Assembly: GCA_017379075.1 (NCBI GenBank)
Contig: JAFNXL010000016.1
Coordinates: 1 to 44,810 of the forward strand
Direction of reading: 5' to 3'
DNA length: 44,810 nt
From: Bacteroidaceae bacterium
GTDB lineage: Bacteria > Bacteroidota > Bacteroidia > Bacteroidales > Bacteroidaceae
Shown here: positions 18,313 to 27,743 of the stretch, in pieces
Numbering within the stretch: position 1 is the stretch's first letter
How the letters are laid out: each line of letters opens with the position of its first letter
Notes under the pieces: generated by a model
Databases searched by the model: none
What the model was told of the DNA's origin: nothing
What the model saw: the letters and a program-made list of their open reading frames with translations, nothing else
Program-made: the position numbers and the translations under genes

Positions 18313-18436
18313 CCACTTTCTCTGAAAAACAACAGGAAAGCTTCATATTTGCTTGGCAGATTGGAAGAAAAAGGCGATATTTGTGGCAAAAGAGACACAA
18401 AACACACAAGTATTACCCTAAAAAAACACACAGAAA

Positions 18437-19534
18437 ATGACAAAACGACACACCCTTCTGCTCATCCTCACCCTCGCTGGCTTTTTATTTGGCGTGGAGT
18501 TGAGAGCGGCAATCCGTCTTCACCGTGGTGTGAACATCAGCCACTGGCTCTCGCAAAGCGATACGCGCGGAAAAGGCCGTGCCGAGTATTTCACGGAAAA
18601 GGACGTAGCCTTCATCGCTTCCCAGGGCTTTGACCATCTGCGCATCCCCATTGACGAGGAACAAATGTTCACGCCCCAAGGCGAAAAGGAACCAGAAGCC
18701 TTCGCCTTGCTGCACAATGCTCTGCAATGGTGCCGCAAGTATAAGATGAAGGCGGTGGTGGACCTGCACATTCTGCGTTCTCACCACTTCAATGCAGCAG
18801 AAAAGCCCCTTTTCACCGATGAAAAGGCACAAAATGCCTTCTACGAATGTTGGCGCAAGATAAGCGGAGAACTGAAAAAGTACTCCGTAAAATGGGTGGC
18901 TTACGAGCTGATGAACGAGCCAGTGGCGGACAATCCGGAGACATGGAACATCATTGTGAACCGCTGCGCTGCCGTGGTAAGGGAGCTGGAGCCCAAACGC
19001 ACCATCATCATCGGTTCTAACCGCTGGCAAGGCTACGAAACGGTGAAAGACCTGCGCATTCCGGAGAACGACCGCAACATCATCATCAGTTTCCACTACT
19101 ACAACCCCTTCCCGCTGACCCATTACAAAGCTTCCTGGACAGACCAGAGGGACTATACCGGCGGCATCCATTACCCCGGCCAAGTGGTTCGGGAAGAGGA
19201 TTTGAAGTCCGTTCCGAAGGAAATTGCACAAAAATATCACTGGATGACAGGGTTGAAATGGGACAAAGAAGTCATATCAGACCATTTTGAACAAGTTCTG
19301 GCGCGTGCCCGACATTATGGCGTAGAGGTTTATTGCGGAGAATACGGCTGTATAAACTCATCCCCCGAAGCCGACCGCAACCGCTGGTTCAGAGACATGG
19401 AACAGACATTCGAGGAAAAAGGCATTGGCTGCGCCGTTTGGGACTACAAAGGCGGATTTGGCATCATCAAGGGTGGAAAACCCGATGAAACCATGATTCG
19501 CATTCTCACCGGCAAGGAAAACTCTTCCAAATAA
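18437..19534 (+). CDS. GH5-family glycoside hydrolase (cellulase fold), secreted
   Basis: (beta/alpha)8 retaining hydrolase acting on beta-glucan, mannan or related chains. The 365-residue protein has a signal peptide (cleaved near LRA-AIR, residue 25), the GH5 start RGVNISHWL, DHLRIPID, the acid/base E161 in MNEP and the nucleophile E302 in YCGEYGC, plus the late WDYKGGFGI strand. It is a single-domain enzyme. Substrate is not readable from sequence. A weak -7-like GATATTTG lies about 60 bases upstream. The gene converges with the GH20 gene 9 bases later. Confidence 0.92.
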   Translation: MTKRHTLLLILTLAGFLFGVELRAAIRLHRGVNISHWLSQSDTRGKGRAEYFTEKDVAFIASQGFDHLRIPIDEEQMFTPQGEKEPEAFALLHNALQWCRKYKMKAVVDLHILRSHHFNAAEKPLFTDEKAQNAFYECWRKISGELKKYSVKWVAYELMNEPVADNPETWNIIVNRCAAVVRELEPKRTIIIGSNRWQGYETVKDLRIPENDRNIIISFHYYNPFPLTHYKASWTDQRDYTGGIHYPGQVVREEDLKSVPKEIAQKYHWMTGLKWDKEVISDHFEQVLARARHYGVEVYCGEYGCINSSPEADRNRWFRDMEQTFEEKGIGCAVWDYKGGFGIIKGGKPDETMIRILTGKENSSK

Positions 19535-19543
19535 CAGACAGGT

Positions 19544-21109
19544 TCACTGCTCTGCCGCCGCTCTCTGAGGTCCGGCCGGCTCGGGCGTTGCGGAAGGGTT
19601 GAAGGGATTGTAGTAATAGACACCCAACCCGTCCAGATAATCGAGGAACAGGGGCAAGCGCTGCACGAAACGGCTGAAGTCCTTTCCCGTCTCTGGCGTC
19701 CAGGCGTCCTCTGCCACCGCTGCCAACCGCGGGAAGGCCATGTAGTCAAGACGCTTGGCATCGGCAATGCGTTCGGTCCACAAGGACATCTGCAAGCCCA
19801 TGAGCTGCTTTTCGTAACCGCGCGCCAAATGAAGCACCGGCTCGGGAAAAGCATAGACGTTCTCCAGTGCATTATAGCCGTCCCAAACACGGCCATATTT
19901 GTGCGAGGCATCCTGGTTGAAGTCGGCATAGAGGGGTCGGCGCGGTGTCATGATGACCCGATAGCCCTTTTCCAACGCCTTCAGAAGCTGGTGCTTACGG
20001 TCGTGGCGCCACCACATAATGACCGCCTTTTCTGGTGAGATGCCGGCATCTATGGCCTCGTCCCACACAATTACTTTACGTCCTTTGCGCGCCACAATGT
20101 CGGCCACTCGGCGCAGGAAATAGTGTTCCAGGCCTGTCTCGTTCATCAGCTTATTATCCGTGATGAACCGCTGAATTGCAGGATCGGTGAACCAGGCCTG
20201 GTTGCCAAAGTGAACTTCATCGCCCCCGATGTGGATATATGGAGAGGGGAACAATTGGAACAGTTCGTCCAGAATATTTTCGATGAAATCGTACGTTTCG
20301 TCCTTGCTGGGATGGAAGGTAAAGTGTTTCCAACGCCCTTCTCCACCGCCCGAAACCTCGGGATAGGCACGGCAGACAGCGGTGGCATGGCCTGGCATAT
20401 CAAACTCTGGCACCACCATGATGTGCCTTGCCTGGGCATAGGCCACAATCTCACGGATATCATCCTGGGTATAGAAGCGCGCCGGAGCCCCAGCATCGTG
20501 CCAATTGCCCACAGCACCCTCGGCTGTAAGTTTGGGATAGCGCTTTATCTCAATGCGCCAGCCCGGTTCGTCCGTCAGATGCCAATGGAAGACATTCATC
20601 TTCAAGGCGGCCATGATGTCCAGATATTGCAGAATCTTTTCCTTTCCGAAGAAATGGCGGCTTTCGTCCACCATGAAGCCTCGCCATCCATAGCGGGGAG
20701 CGTCATCAATGCTGCACGCTCTCACCTTTCCCTTCCCTGCACGGAGCATCTGCAAAAACGTCTGGCTGGCGCGGAAAAGCCCTGTCCGACATGAAGCTTC
20801 AAGCACAACTTTATCTTCCTTTACTACAATTCGATACGACTCATCATTCCACCCCACAGCGCTTTGCAGCCGGCACTCTATCCGTCCCGACTTCTGTCCA
20901 CTGGAAAAACCCAGCGAGCGTAATTGCGCCTGCAGGCTGTCCGCCATGCCACGCAAGCCGGTTTCGGCACATTCCACCACGGGACTGCCGCCCAACACAA
21001 AGGTACCAGCGCCCAGCACGCACTTTTCTGGACGGGGAATGAGGGACTGCTGCGCCTGGGTGAAAAGCGCGATGAGAAACAGCAAAAAGATAGTCAGTCT
21101 TGTTTTCAT
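19544..21109 (-). CDS. GH20-family beta-N-acetylhexosaminidase, secreted
   Basis: Removes terminal GlcNAc or GalNAc by substrate-assisted catalysis. The 521-residue protein starts MKTRLTIFLLFLIALF with cleavage near AQA-QQS (residue 20); the 15 codons upstream to 21154 cross the promoter. An N-terminal GH20b domain (about 22-130) precedes the TIM barrel with RGFMVDESRHFF, the HWHLTD motif, and the catalytic pair D297-E298 in HIGGDEVHF. WWRHD and the late WTERI motif are also present. There is no extra carbohydrate-binding domain. It shares a divergent promoter region with the GH78 gene. Confidence 0.95.
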   Translation of the reverse strand: MKTRLTIFLLFLIALFTQAQQSLIPRPEKCVLGAGTFVLGGSPVVECAETGLRGMADSLQAQLRSLGFSSGQKSGRIECRLQSAVGWNDESYRIVVKEDKVVLEASCRTGLFRASQTFLQMLRAGKGKVRACSIDDAPRYGWRGFMVDESRHFFGKEKILQYLDIMAALKMNVFHWHLTDEPGWRIEIKRYPKLTAEGAVGNWHDAGAPARFYTQDDIREIVAYAQARHIMVVPEFDMPGHATAVCRAYPEVSGGGEGRWKHFTFHPSKDETYDFIENILDELFQLFPSPYIHIGGDEVHFGNQAWFTDPAIQRFITDNKLMNETGLEHYFLRRVADIVARKGRKVIVWDEAIDAGISPEKAVIMWWRHDRKHQLLKALEKGYRVIMTPRRPLYADFNQDASHKYGRVWDGYNALENVYAFPEPVLHLARGYEKQLMGLQMSLWTERIADAKRLDYMAFPRLAAVAEDAWTPETGKDFSRFVQRLPLFLDYLDGLGVYYYNPFNPSATPEPAGPQRAAAEQ

Positions 21110-21132
21110 GGAAATCCGTGTTTGATTTGACG

Positions 21133-21140
21133 CAAAGTTA
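21133..21140 (-). promoter_or_regulatory. -7 element for the GH20 gene
   Basis: CAAAGTTA on the plus strand reads TAACTTTG on the minus strand, 23 bases before the GH20 start at 21109. The same octamer precedes the GH43 gene. No well-spaced -33 TTTG was found. Confidence 0.55.
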
Positions 21141-21277
21141 GGACTTTTCATCAAAAAATCATCTTAAGTCGACGTTTTTTTGTTATACAAACCACAAATA
21201 GCGCACTTTTTCAAGCCATTGGGCGGATTTCCCTTGTTTTTCTTAAGAAAGTTACACATTATTTTTCATTTTTTCAC

Positions 21278-21285
21278 TATCTTTG
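21278..21285 (+). promoter_or_regulatory. -7 element for the GH78 gene
   Basis: TATCTTTG lies 33 bases before the GH78 start and matches TAnnTTTG. The region upstream is AT-rich with no exact TTTG at the expected distance. Confidence 0.6.
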
Positions 21286-21318
21286 CCACAATAAAAGACA
21301 CAATAGTCCTCCCTAATC

Positions 21319-23736
21319 ATGTTTCGACTCAAAAGAACGTTCTTTTTTACCATCTTTTTTATGGCTATTCTCATGGCCATAAATGCCCAAATCCGCCTTC
21401 GCGGCTACGAGCAAGACCATATTGCTCCGGAGTTCCTAAAAGGCCAATGGAAGGCACAATGGATTGGTGTGCCGGAATGTGATTTGAGCGATTTCGGAGT
21501 GTATCATTTCCGCAAGTCCATCAACCTGGAGCAAGTTCCCGCAAAATTTATCGTCCACGTTTCCGCAGACAACCGCTACAAGCTGTTTGTCAACGACTCG
21601 CTGGTGGCGCTGGGACCCTGCCGAGGCGATGTAAGCAACTGGAACTACGAGACCATTGACCTTGCGCCCTTCCTCAAGAAAGGGAAGAACACACTGGCAT
21701 CCGTTGTCTGGCACCTGGAACCCAAAGACGCGCCTGTGGCACAGGTTTCCTTCGGCAAGGCCGGATTTCTGATGCAGGGAAACTCTCAGACCGAAGCCAT
21801 CGTCAACACGGACAAGTCGTGGAAATGCGTCCGCAACACAGCCTATAGCAAATGTACCACAGGCCGTGTGCGGGGCTATTATGCTGCCGGCGCTACTGAA
21901 CTGATACAGGCTGAAGAGTACCCCCACGGATGGACAAAGGCCGACTTTGACGACAGCCAATGGAAACAGGCGACAGAAGACGGAAGAGCCGCGGCAAAGG
22001 GCACCATGAACTACTCTGAGCGACTGCTCGTTCCCCGTTCGCTGCCTGCCCTGGAAATGACACCCGAGCGACTGAAATCCGTGCGCAAGGTTGAGGGCAT
22101 AAAGAAGGCCGGCGATTTCCTGAAGAAGCCCACCGCGCTGCAGATTCCCGCCCACACAAAAGCAGTGCTTCTGCTGGACCAAGGATATGAAACCACCGGT
22201 TACCCACACTTGTCTTGGACAGGTGGAAAGAACACCAAGTTGACACTGACTTATGCCGAAACGCTCTTCACCCGCAACGAAAAGGGGCACGAAGCGCCTT
22301 TGGGCGACCGCAACGAGGTGGAGAATCGTGTAATTTTCGGTTATGAGGATTGTGTTGTGGCCGACGGAAACGACTTCTGCTTCACTCCCCTTTGGTGGCG
22401 CACCTGGCGCTATATTCAGCTCACCGTGGAGACCAAAGAGGAGCCGCTGACGCTGAAAGATATGTATGGCACCTTCAGTGCCTATCCCTTCAAGCGCGTA
22501 AGCCAGTTTGCCGCCACCGGAGACAACGACCTGGACAAAATGTTGGAAGTGGGATGGCGCACAGCACGCCTCTGCGCCCACGAGACATATATGGACTGTC
22601 CCTATTACGAGCAGTTGCAATACTTTGGCGACACCCGCATCCAGACCATGGTGACCATGTATAACACCAACGACATGGCCATGGTGCGCCAGGCTTTGGA
22701 AATGGGCAGAATGTCAATGGTAGCCGACGGACTGACCTACAGCCGCTACCCCCACAACGTACCGCAGATGATAAGCAGCTACAGCCTTTCATGGACTGGA
22801 ATGATATATGACTATTGGATGTACCGCGGCGATGAAGCCTATGTGCGTACCCTTCTGCCCCAGACCAGAAGCATCATGAGCTGGTATGAGCAATATCTCC
22901 GCAAAGACGGTTCTCTGGACCGTATTCCTTATTGGTATTTCTGCGATTGGGCAAGCAATTTCAGAGGCGGCGAACCGATTAGAGAAGAAAAGGGAAACAG
23001 CGCATATCAGGATTTGGCATATCTCATGGCGCTTGACGAAGCAGCCAAAATGGAAGAGGCGCTGGGTCTGCCCTCCATTGCCCAGCACTACAAGGAACTG
23101 GCGGCCAGAATCCGCAAGGATTTCCACAAGAAATACTGGAACGAGGGACGCAAGATGTTTGCCGACACCTACGACCACCGCAATTTCTCTCAGCACGTCA
23201 ACATCATGGCCATCCTGACCGACATCATCACCGGCACAGAAGCCACCGCACTCTGCGAGCGCATTCTGGCGGAAAAGGGAATCACACAGACCACCATCTA
23301 TTTCAAATACTATCTGTTCCTGGCCATGAAACACTCCGGACTGGCCAACAGATACCTTGAAGAACTGGCCGTATGGCGTCAGCAACTGAAGGAAAACATG
23401 ACAACCTGGGCGGAAATGCCCGAGCCAACCCGCAGCGACTGCCACGCCTGGGGAGCGGCTCCCAACATAGAATTGTTCCGTATTGTACTGGGCATTGACA
23501 CAGACGCGCCACGCTTCGAAAAAGTACGCATCGCCCCTGCGCTGGGCAAGCTCACTAAAGCGTCTGGCACCATTCCCCATCCTGCCGGATTCATCCGCGT
23601 AGACTACAAATTGGACAAGAAAGGCCGTCTGGATGCCTTTGTGGAACTTCCTGCGGGCGTAAGCGGAACCTTCGTTTGGGAAGGAAAAGAATATCCCCTG
23701 CAAGCAGGAAAAAACAGCCCGTTGGGCATAAAATAA
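21319..23736 (+). CDS. GH78-like alpha-L-rhamnosidase, secreted
   Basis: Likely removes terminal alpha-L-rhamnose from pectic or flavonoid-linked sugars. The 805-residue protein has a signal peptide (cleaved near NA-QIR), an N-terminal beta-sandwich of the rhamnosidase type (FRKSINL...YKLFVNDS, about residues 55-100), a second beta domain, then an (alpha/alpha)6 barrel with the family motif YMDCPYYEQLQYFGDTR (about residue 425) and the late stretch TRSDCHAWGAAPN (about 705). A C-terminal beta domain ends the protein. It lacks the classical CPQRDERxGW form of the motif and has the YYEQLQY variant, so activity is inferred from the family. It is 54 bases before the oxidoreductase gene. Confidence 0.88.
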   Translation: MFRLKRTFFFTIFFMAILMAINAQIRLRGYEQDHIAPEFLKGQWKAQWIGVPECDLSDFGVYHFRKSINLEQVPAKFIVHVSADNRYKLFVNDSLVALGPCRGDVSNWNYETIDLAPFLKKGKNTLASVVWHLEPKDAPVAQVSFGKAGFLMQGNSQTEAIVNTDKSWKCVRNTAYSKCTTGRVRGYYAAGATELIQAEEYPHGWTKADFDDSQWKQATEDGRAAAKGTMNYSERLLVPRSLPALEMTPERLKSVRKVEGIKKAGDFLKKPTALQIPAHTKAVLLLDQGYETTGYPHLSWTGGKNTKLTLTYAETLFTRNEKGHEAPLGDRNEVENRVIFGYEDCVVADGNDFCFTPLWWRTWRYIQLTVETKEEPLTLKDMYGTFSAYPFKRVSQFAATGDNDLDKMLEVGWRTARLCAHETYMDCPYYEQLQYFGDTRIQTMVTMYNTNDMAMVRQALEMGRMSMVADGLTYSRYPHNVPQMISSYSLSWTGMIYDYWMYRGDEAYVRTLLPQTRSIMSWYEQYLRKDGSLDRIPYWYFCDWASNFRGGEPIREEKGNSAYQDLAYLMALDEAAKMEEALGLPSIAQHYKELAARIRKDFHKKYWNEGRKMFADTYDHRNFSQHVNIMAILTDIITGTEATALCERILAEKGITQTTIYFKYYLFLAMKHSGLANRYLEELAVWRQQLKENMTTWAEMPEPTRSDCHAWGAAPNIELFRIVLGIDTDAPRFEKVRIAPALGKLTKASGTIPHPAGFIRVDYKLDKKGRLDAFVELPAGVSGTFVWEGKEYPLQAGKNSPLGIK

Positions 23737-23790
23737 TTCGGCACAACTTATCAAACTTTATTATATTAATTCTTTAAAACACTTAAATTC

Positions 23791-25095
23791 ATGGGAATTA
23801 ACAGAAGAAAATTCTTACAAAGAGGTGCGGCAGGTGCCGCCCTGTTTACCATTCTTCCCCGAAACGTATTGGGTAGAATGAACGGTAACAAAGAATTCAT
23901 CGCCCCCAGCGATCAGTTGACTCGCGGCCTCATCGGTGTAGGTGGTATCGGCCGTAGTGCCTCACACTTCATCAGTGACCAGAACTGTAGAATGGTTGCC
24001 ATGTGCGACGTAGACCAGAAGCATCTGGACTCTGCCTTCGAGGCTGCCAAGAAGAACTGGAACGAGACAGTGAAGACCTACCACGACTTCCGCGAACTCA
24101 TCCACGACCCCAATGTAGACATCGTTCACATTGCCACTCCTCCCCACTGGCACGGTATCATGTCTGTTGAAGCAGCCAATGCCGGAAAGGACATTTTCTG
24201 CGAGAAGCCTATGACCCGTACCATCGGCGAAGGAAAACGCGTTGAGGAAGCCGTTAAGCGCAACGGACGCATCTTCCGTCTGAACACCTGGTTCCGTTTC
24301 AAGGACACCTTCTACGGACTGGGAACAGACGTGAAGCCCCTGAAGAAGCTGGTTGACAGCGGCAAGCTGGGCTGGCCCTTGAAGGTTCGCATCTCTGGCG
24401 CAACAGGCTTTACCTGGAAGTTCTTCTGGGTTGGTAAGGAAAACCTGGAAGTACAGCAGGTGCCCAAGCACTTCGACTACGATCTCTGGCTGGGTCCCGC
24501 TCCCTTCAAGCCCTACAACGCTCACCGTACACACCAGACCTTCCGCGGATACTGGGACTACGATGGAGGTGGTCTGGGCGATATGGGTCAGCACTACATC
24601 GACCCCGTTCAGTACATCCTGGGCAAGGACGACACCTTCCCCGTTAAGGTGGAAGTTGACGCTCCCCAGCAGCACTCTGACGCCATCGGTACCTGGCGTA
24701 GCGTAACCTACACTTACGAGGACGGATGCCAGATCATCCTTGAAGGCGAAGGCTATGAAAGCCCCGGCAAGGTTCCCTACATCGAAGGACCCAAGGGTAA
24801 GGTATACAAGGGATTTGAATGCACCATCCCCAACGTTCAGGAGATCATCAACGAAATGCCCGATCCCGAACCCCGCAACACTGACTATCTGGATTGCGTA
24901 CGCAACCGTCGCCAGTTCGCACTGAACGAGAGCAACGGCCACCGCAGTTGTACCATCGTAAATATGGGTGTTTGCGCCCTGCGCCTCAACCGCACATTGC
25001 ATTTCGACCCCAAGACCCAGATGTTCATCGGCGACGACGAGGCAAACCGTCTCATCTACCAGCCCATGCGCGGAGAATGGCAGAACTACATCTAA
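23791..25095 (+). CDS. Gfo/Idh/MocA-family oxidoreductase with Tat-type signal
   Basis: NAD(P)-dependent sugar oxidoreductase. In the 434-residue protein residues 1-30 carry NRRKFLQRGAAGAALF, a twin-arginine signal, so a folded, cofactor-loaded enzyme would be exported. A Rossmann motif GVGGIG (about 49-54), the EKP motif in FCEKPMTRT (about 137) and the DMGQHYIDP helix (about 265-273, catalytic His) define the family. The next gene encodes a DUF1080 protein. Pairs like this occur in Bacteroides pathways that oxidise glycosides at C3 before cleavage, and I infer the same here. Codon use is strongly biased to GGT, CGT, GTT, AAG and TTC. Confidence 0.9.
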   Translation: MGINRRKFLQRGAAGAALFTILPRNVLGRMNGNKEFIAPSDQLTRGLIGVGGIGRSASHFISDQNCRMVAMCDVDQKHLDSAFEAAKKNWNETVKTYHDFRELIHDPNVDIVHIATPPHWHGIMSVEAANAGKDIFCEKPMTRTIGEGKRVEEAVKRNGRIFRLNTWFRFKDTFYGLGTDVKPLKKLVDSGKLGWPLKVRISGATGFTWKFFWVGKENLEVQQVPKHFDYDLWLGPAPFKPYNAHRTHQTFRGYWDYDGGGLGDMGQHYIDPVQYILGKDDTFPVKVEVDAPQQHSDAIGTWRSVTYTYEDGCQIILEGEGYESPGKVPYIEGPKGKVYKGFECTIPNVQEIINEMPDPEPRNTDYLDCVRNRRQFALNESNGHRSCTIVNMGVCALRLNRTLHFDPKTQMFIGDDEANRLIYQPMRGEWQNYI

Positions 25096-25137
25096 TCAGA
25101 CGAACAGTGCATTTAATCAAATTAAACACAGTAAATC

Positions 25138-27531
25138 ATGCGTAAATTTTATAGTATCATACTGTCAGCACTGTTGCTGATGACCGTTGCCCTGCCCGGA
25201 ATTGCGCAGGACGAAAGACAGAGAAAGCCTGAGACCATTGTACAGGACGTGCTGGCGCAAGTTCCTGTGCAGAAGCAGGCCGACTACAACCGTGAAATGG
25301 AAGACCTTGCAAAGGGCGCTCCCGCAACCGTTGAGATTCTTTGCAAAATGTTGAAGCCCGTTGAAAAGGCCGTTAATAATAAGGTAGAATATGCCATCAG
25401 CGGTGTGGTAAACTACGCTTGTGCAAACAACAAGTACAAGGCTGCTGTCCGCCAGGGTCTGGAGGCTTCTGTAGCTTCTGCTCCCGACGCAGCTACCAAG
25501 CAGTTCCTGCAGGAATACGTTCGTTTCATCAAGGACGGACGTGCCGAGATTCCCGCATACAAGAACCATGCTGGCGCAGAACCCTATGCCAAGTTGTGGG
25601 ACGAACTGAAGGCTGCAGGCGCAAACTGCGCTCCCATTGTAATCAAGGCTCTCAAGAGCGATGACCGTGCGCTTCGCATGCAGGCGCTCAAGTTTGCCAA
25701 CAACTATGCCGATGCCGCATTCGTAGGCCAGGTTGCCCAGAAGTACAACTCACTGAGCACCGAAGCCAAGAACGACGTACTGGGTTGGATTGGCGACAAC
25801 AAGACCATCACTCAGCTTGACCTTGTGATCAAGGAAATCCAGAAGGGTAAGGGCACTAACGCAATGGCTATCGAAACTGCCGGCCGTCTGGGAACCGCCA
25901 CTTCTGTTGACGCCCTGATTGCCGCTCTCAGCACAGACTATAAGGCAGAAGCCACAGCCGCTCTCCTCGCCTTCAACGGCAACATCAACGAACGCGTAAC
26001 CACAGCTTTGAAGACCGCCACTGGCGATCTCCAACTGGCTCTGCTCGACATTGCCAACACCCGTCGCATCAAGAGCGCATCTCCTCAGGTATTCGAGTTG
26101 ATCAACTCATCTGATGCCACCGTGGCTGCTGCCGCCCTCAAGGCACTCCCCGGTGTGGTTACCAAGGACAACGCCACTCAGTTGGCTGGCATGATGGACA
26201 AGGCCAGCGGCGAAAAGGCTGCTATCTACCAGCAGGCATTCACCGCCAGCATCAAAGGCATGAACGCAGAAGAGCAGTACAAGGTTATCAGCAGCGAAAT
26301 CCAGAAGGCAAGCAACAAGGCACGCTTCTATCCCGCCCTGGCTGCCACCAACACTGACCAGTCTGTAGCCGACCTTCAGGCTGCATGGCAGGGCGGAAGC
26401 ACCGAGGCTCTGGCTGCATTGCAGAAAAGCAGCAACTACAAGGCTGCCGCTCCCCTCTTGGCTGCTGCTCAGAAGGGCGACGAAACTTCTCTCAAGACCT
26501 ATATCAAGCTGATCAACGCCAACGAAGGTGTCACCAAGCGTGTCCGCCTGCTCGACCAGGCTCTGCCCTTTGCAAAGAGCGCCGATGCCAAGAAGGTTAT
26601 AATTAACAGCCTTGGCAATGCTGCCAACCGCTACAGCTTCGACCTCGCTGCCAAGTATCTTGACGACAAGGAAGTAAACTACCAGGCTGCAGCAGCCTGC
26701 AAGAACATTGCTTCTAAGTGCAAGGGCGACATCGACTACAAGAAGCTTACAGCCGGTCTTAACAAGGCTTCTGAAATCTACAAGGCTCACGGCGGTGCTG
26801 ATGACGGTTATGCTGTAGACGAAATCAAGAAGATTCTGGCCGAGGTTAAACCCGGAGAAATCTACAAGCTCACAGACGAGGAAAAGAAGGAAGGCTTTGA
26901 AATCCTGTTCGACGGAACCAACCTCGACAAGTGGACCGGTGACAAGAAGGGTTACCAGGTAATCAACAACGAAATCGTGGTTTCTGCACAGTACGGTAGC
27001 TCAGGCAACCTGTACAGCGCCGAGGAGTACAAGGACTTCGTTCTGCGCTTCGACTTCTGCTTCACCCGTCCCGGTGTGAACAACGGTATCGGTATCCGCA
27101 CTCCCATGGGCGTGGACGCTGCATACCACGGAATGTGCGAAAGCCAGATTCTCGACCACGACGACCCCATCTACGGCGGTTTGGCTCCCTATCAGGTACA
27201 CGGTTCTGTTTACGGTGTAATCCCCGCAAAGCGCATCAAGCACAAGCCTCTGGGCCAGTGGAGCACCGAGGAAATCCGCGTGAAGGGTGACCACATTACT
27301 GTTACTGTTAACGGCGAAGTTATCGTAGACGGCAACGTACGCGAGGCTTGCAAGGGCCACAACGTAGCTCCCGACGGCGGCAACAGCAACCCCTACACCG
27401 CAGACCACCGCAACCACCCCGGTATGTTCAACAAGCAGGGACACATCGGATTCCTGGGTCATGGCGAAGGAATGAAGTACCGCAACGTACGCATCCTTGA
27501 CATGAGCAAGGGCAAGAAGGGCAAGAAATAA
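25138..27531 (+). CDS. Secreted HEAT-repeat protein fused to a DUF1080 (3-keto-disaccharide hydrolase) domain
   Basis: A 797-residue exported protein (signal peptide, cleavage near IAQ-DER, residue 24). Residues about 30-575 are a helical solenoid rich in Ala, Lys and Asn, with repeated HEAT-like units. Residues about 585-790 are a DUF1080/3-keto-disaccharide hydrolase domain, a concanavalin-like beta-sandwich, starting at FEILFDGTNLDKW and including NNGIGIRTP, the ESQILD strand and GHIGFLGHG. The short basic tail is SKGKKGKK. It follows the Gfo/Idh/MocA gene by 42 bases and ends at a strong terminator, so the two probably form one transcript. The solenoid may hold partner proteins or substrate; that is inference. 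Codon bias suggests high expression. Confidence 0.88.
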   Translation: MRKFYSIILSALLLMTVALPGIAQDERQRKPETIVQDVLAQVPVQKQADYNREMEDLAKGAPATVEILCKMLKPVEKAVNNKVEYAISGVVNYACANNKYKAAVRQGLEASVASAPDAATKQFLQEYVRFIKDGRAEIPAYKNHAGAEPYAKLWDELKAAGANCAPIVIKALKSDDRALRMQALKFANNYADAAFVGQVAQKYNSLSTEAKNDVLGWIGDNKTITQLDLVIKEIQKGKGTNAMAIETAGRLGTATSVDALIAALSTDYKAEATAALLAFNGNINERVTTALKTATGDLQLALLDIANTRRIKSASPQVFELINSSDATVAAAALKALPGVVTKDNATQLAGMMDKASGEKAAIYQQAFTASIKGMNAEEQYKVISSEIQKASNKARFYPALAATNTDQSVADLQAAWQGGSTEALAALQKSSNYKAAAPLLAAAQKGDETSLKTYIKLINANEGVTKRVRLLDQALPFAKSADAKKVIINSLGNAANRYSFDLAAKYLDDKEVNYQAAAACKNIASKCKGDIDYKKLTAGLNKASEIYKAHGGADDGYAVDEIKKILAEVKPGEIYKLTDEEKKEGFEILFDGTNLDKWTGDKKGYQVINNEIVVSAQYGSSGNLYSAEEYKDFVLRFDFCFTRPGVNNGIGIRTPMGVDAAYHGMCESQILDHDDPIYGGLAPYQVHGSVYGVIPAKRIKHKPLGQWSTEEIRVKGDHITVTVNGEVIVDGNVREACKGHNVAPDGGNSNPYTADHRNHPGMFNKQGHIGFLGHGEGMKYRNVRILDMSKGKKGKK

Positions 27532-27560
27532 TATACCTTATTATATATTATAGCCTATCA

Positions 27561-27594
27561 GGGGGCGCAGCCAATGGTTGCGCCCCCTTCGTTT
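27561..27594 (+). terminator. Strong intrinsic terminator after the DUF1080 gene
   Basis: GGGGGCGCAGCC pairs with GGTTGCGCCCCC (12 base pairs, one G-U) around an AAT loop and is followed by TTCGTTTT. It closes the block of carbohydrate genes. Confidence 0.92.
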
Positions 27595-27731
27595 TGTCAA
27601 AAATGCAAAAATATCTGGTGTAACTGAATGACACATTTCAGGGTTTTCAGATTTGCACTATGTTTTATTTAACAGTAAATTCAAAGTCGCAAAAATTCGC
27701 CCGTGAAGTGCGTATATTTACGTTTTCTTTG

Positions 27732-27739
27732 TATATTTG
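27732..27739 (+). promoter_or_regulatory. -7 element immediately before the AraC-type gene
   Basis: TATATTTG matches TAnnTTTG but ends only four bases before the likely ATG at 27744. Transcription would then begin at or next to the start codon, implying a leaderless message, unless the start is elsewhere. Confidence 0.5.
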
Positions 27740-27743
27740 CAAT

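Larger units (their letters stand above)
27532..27743. other. Gap between the DUF1080 gene and the AraC-type gene
   Basis: Contains an AT-rich dyad just after the stop codon, the terminator at 27561-27594, a GCAAAAAT repeat copy (27600-27613) and the AraC promoter element. No gene is seen. Confidence 0.6.
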
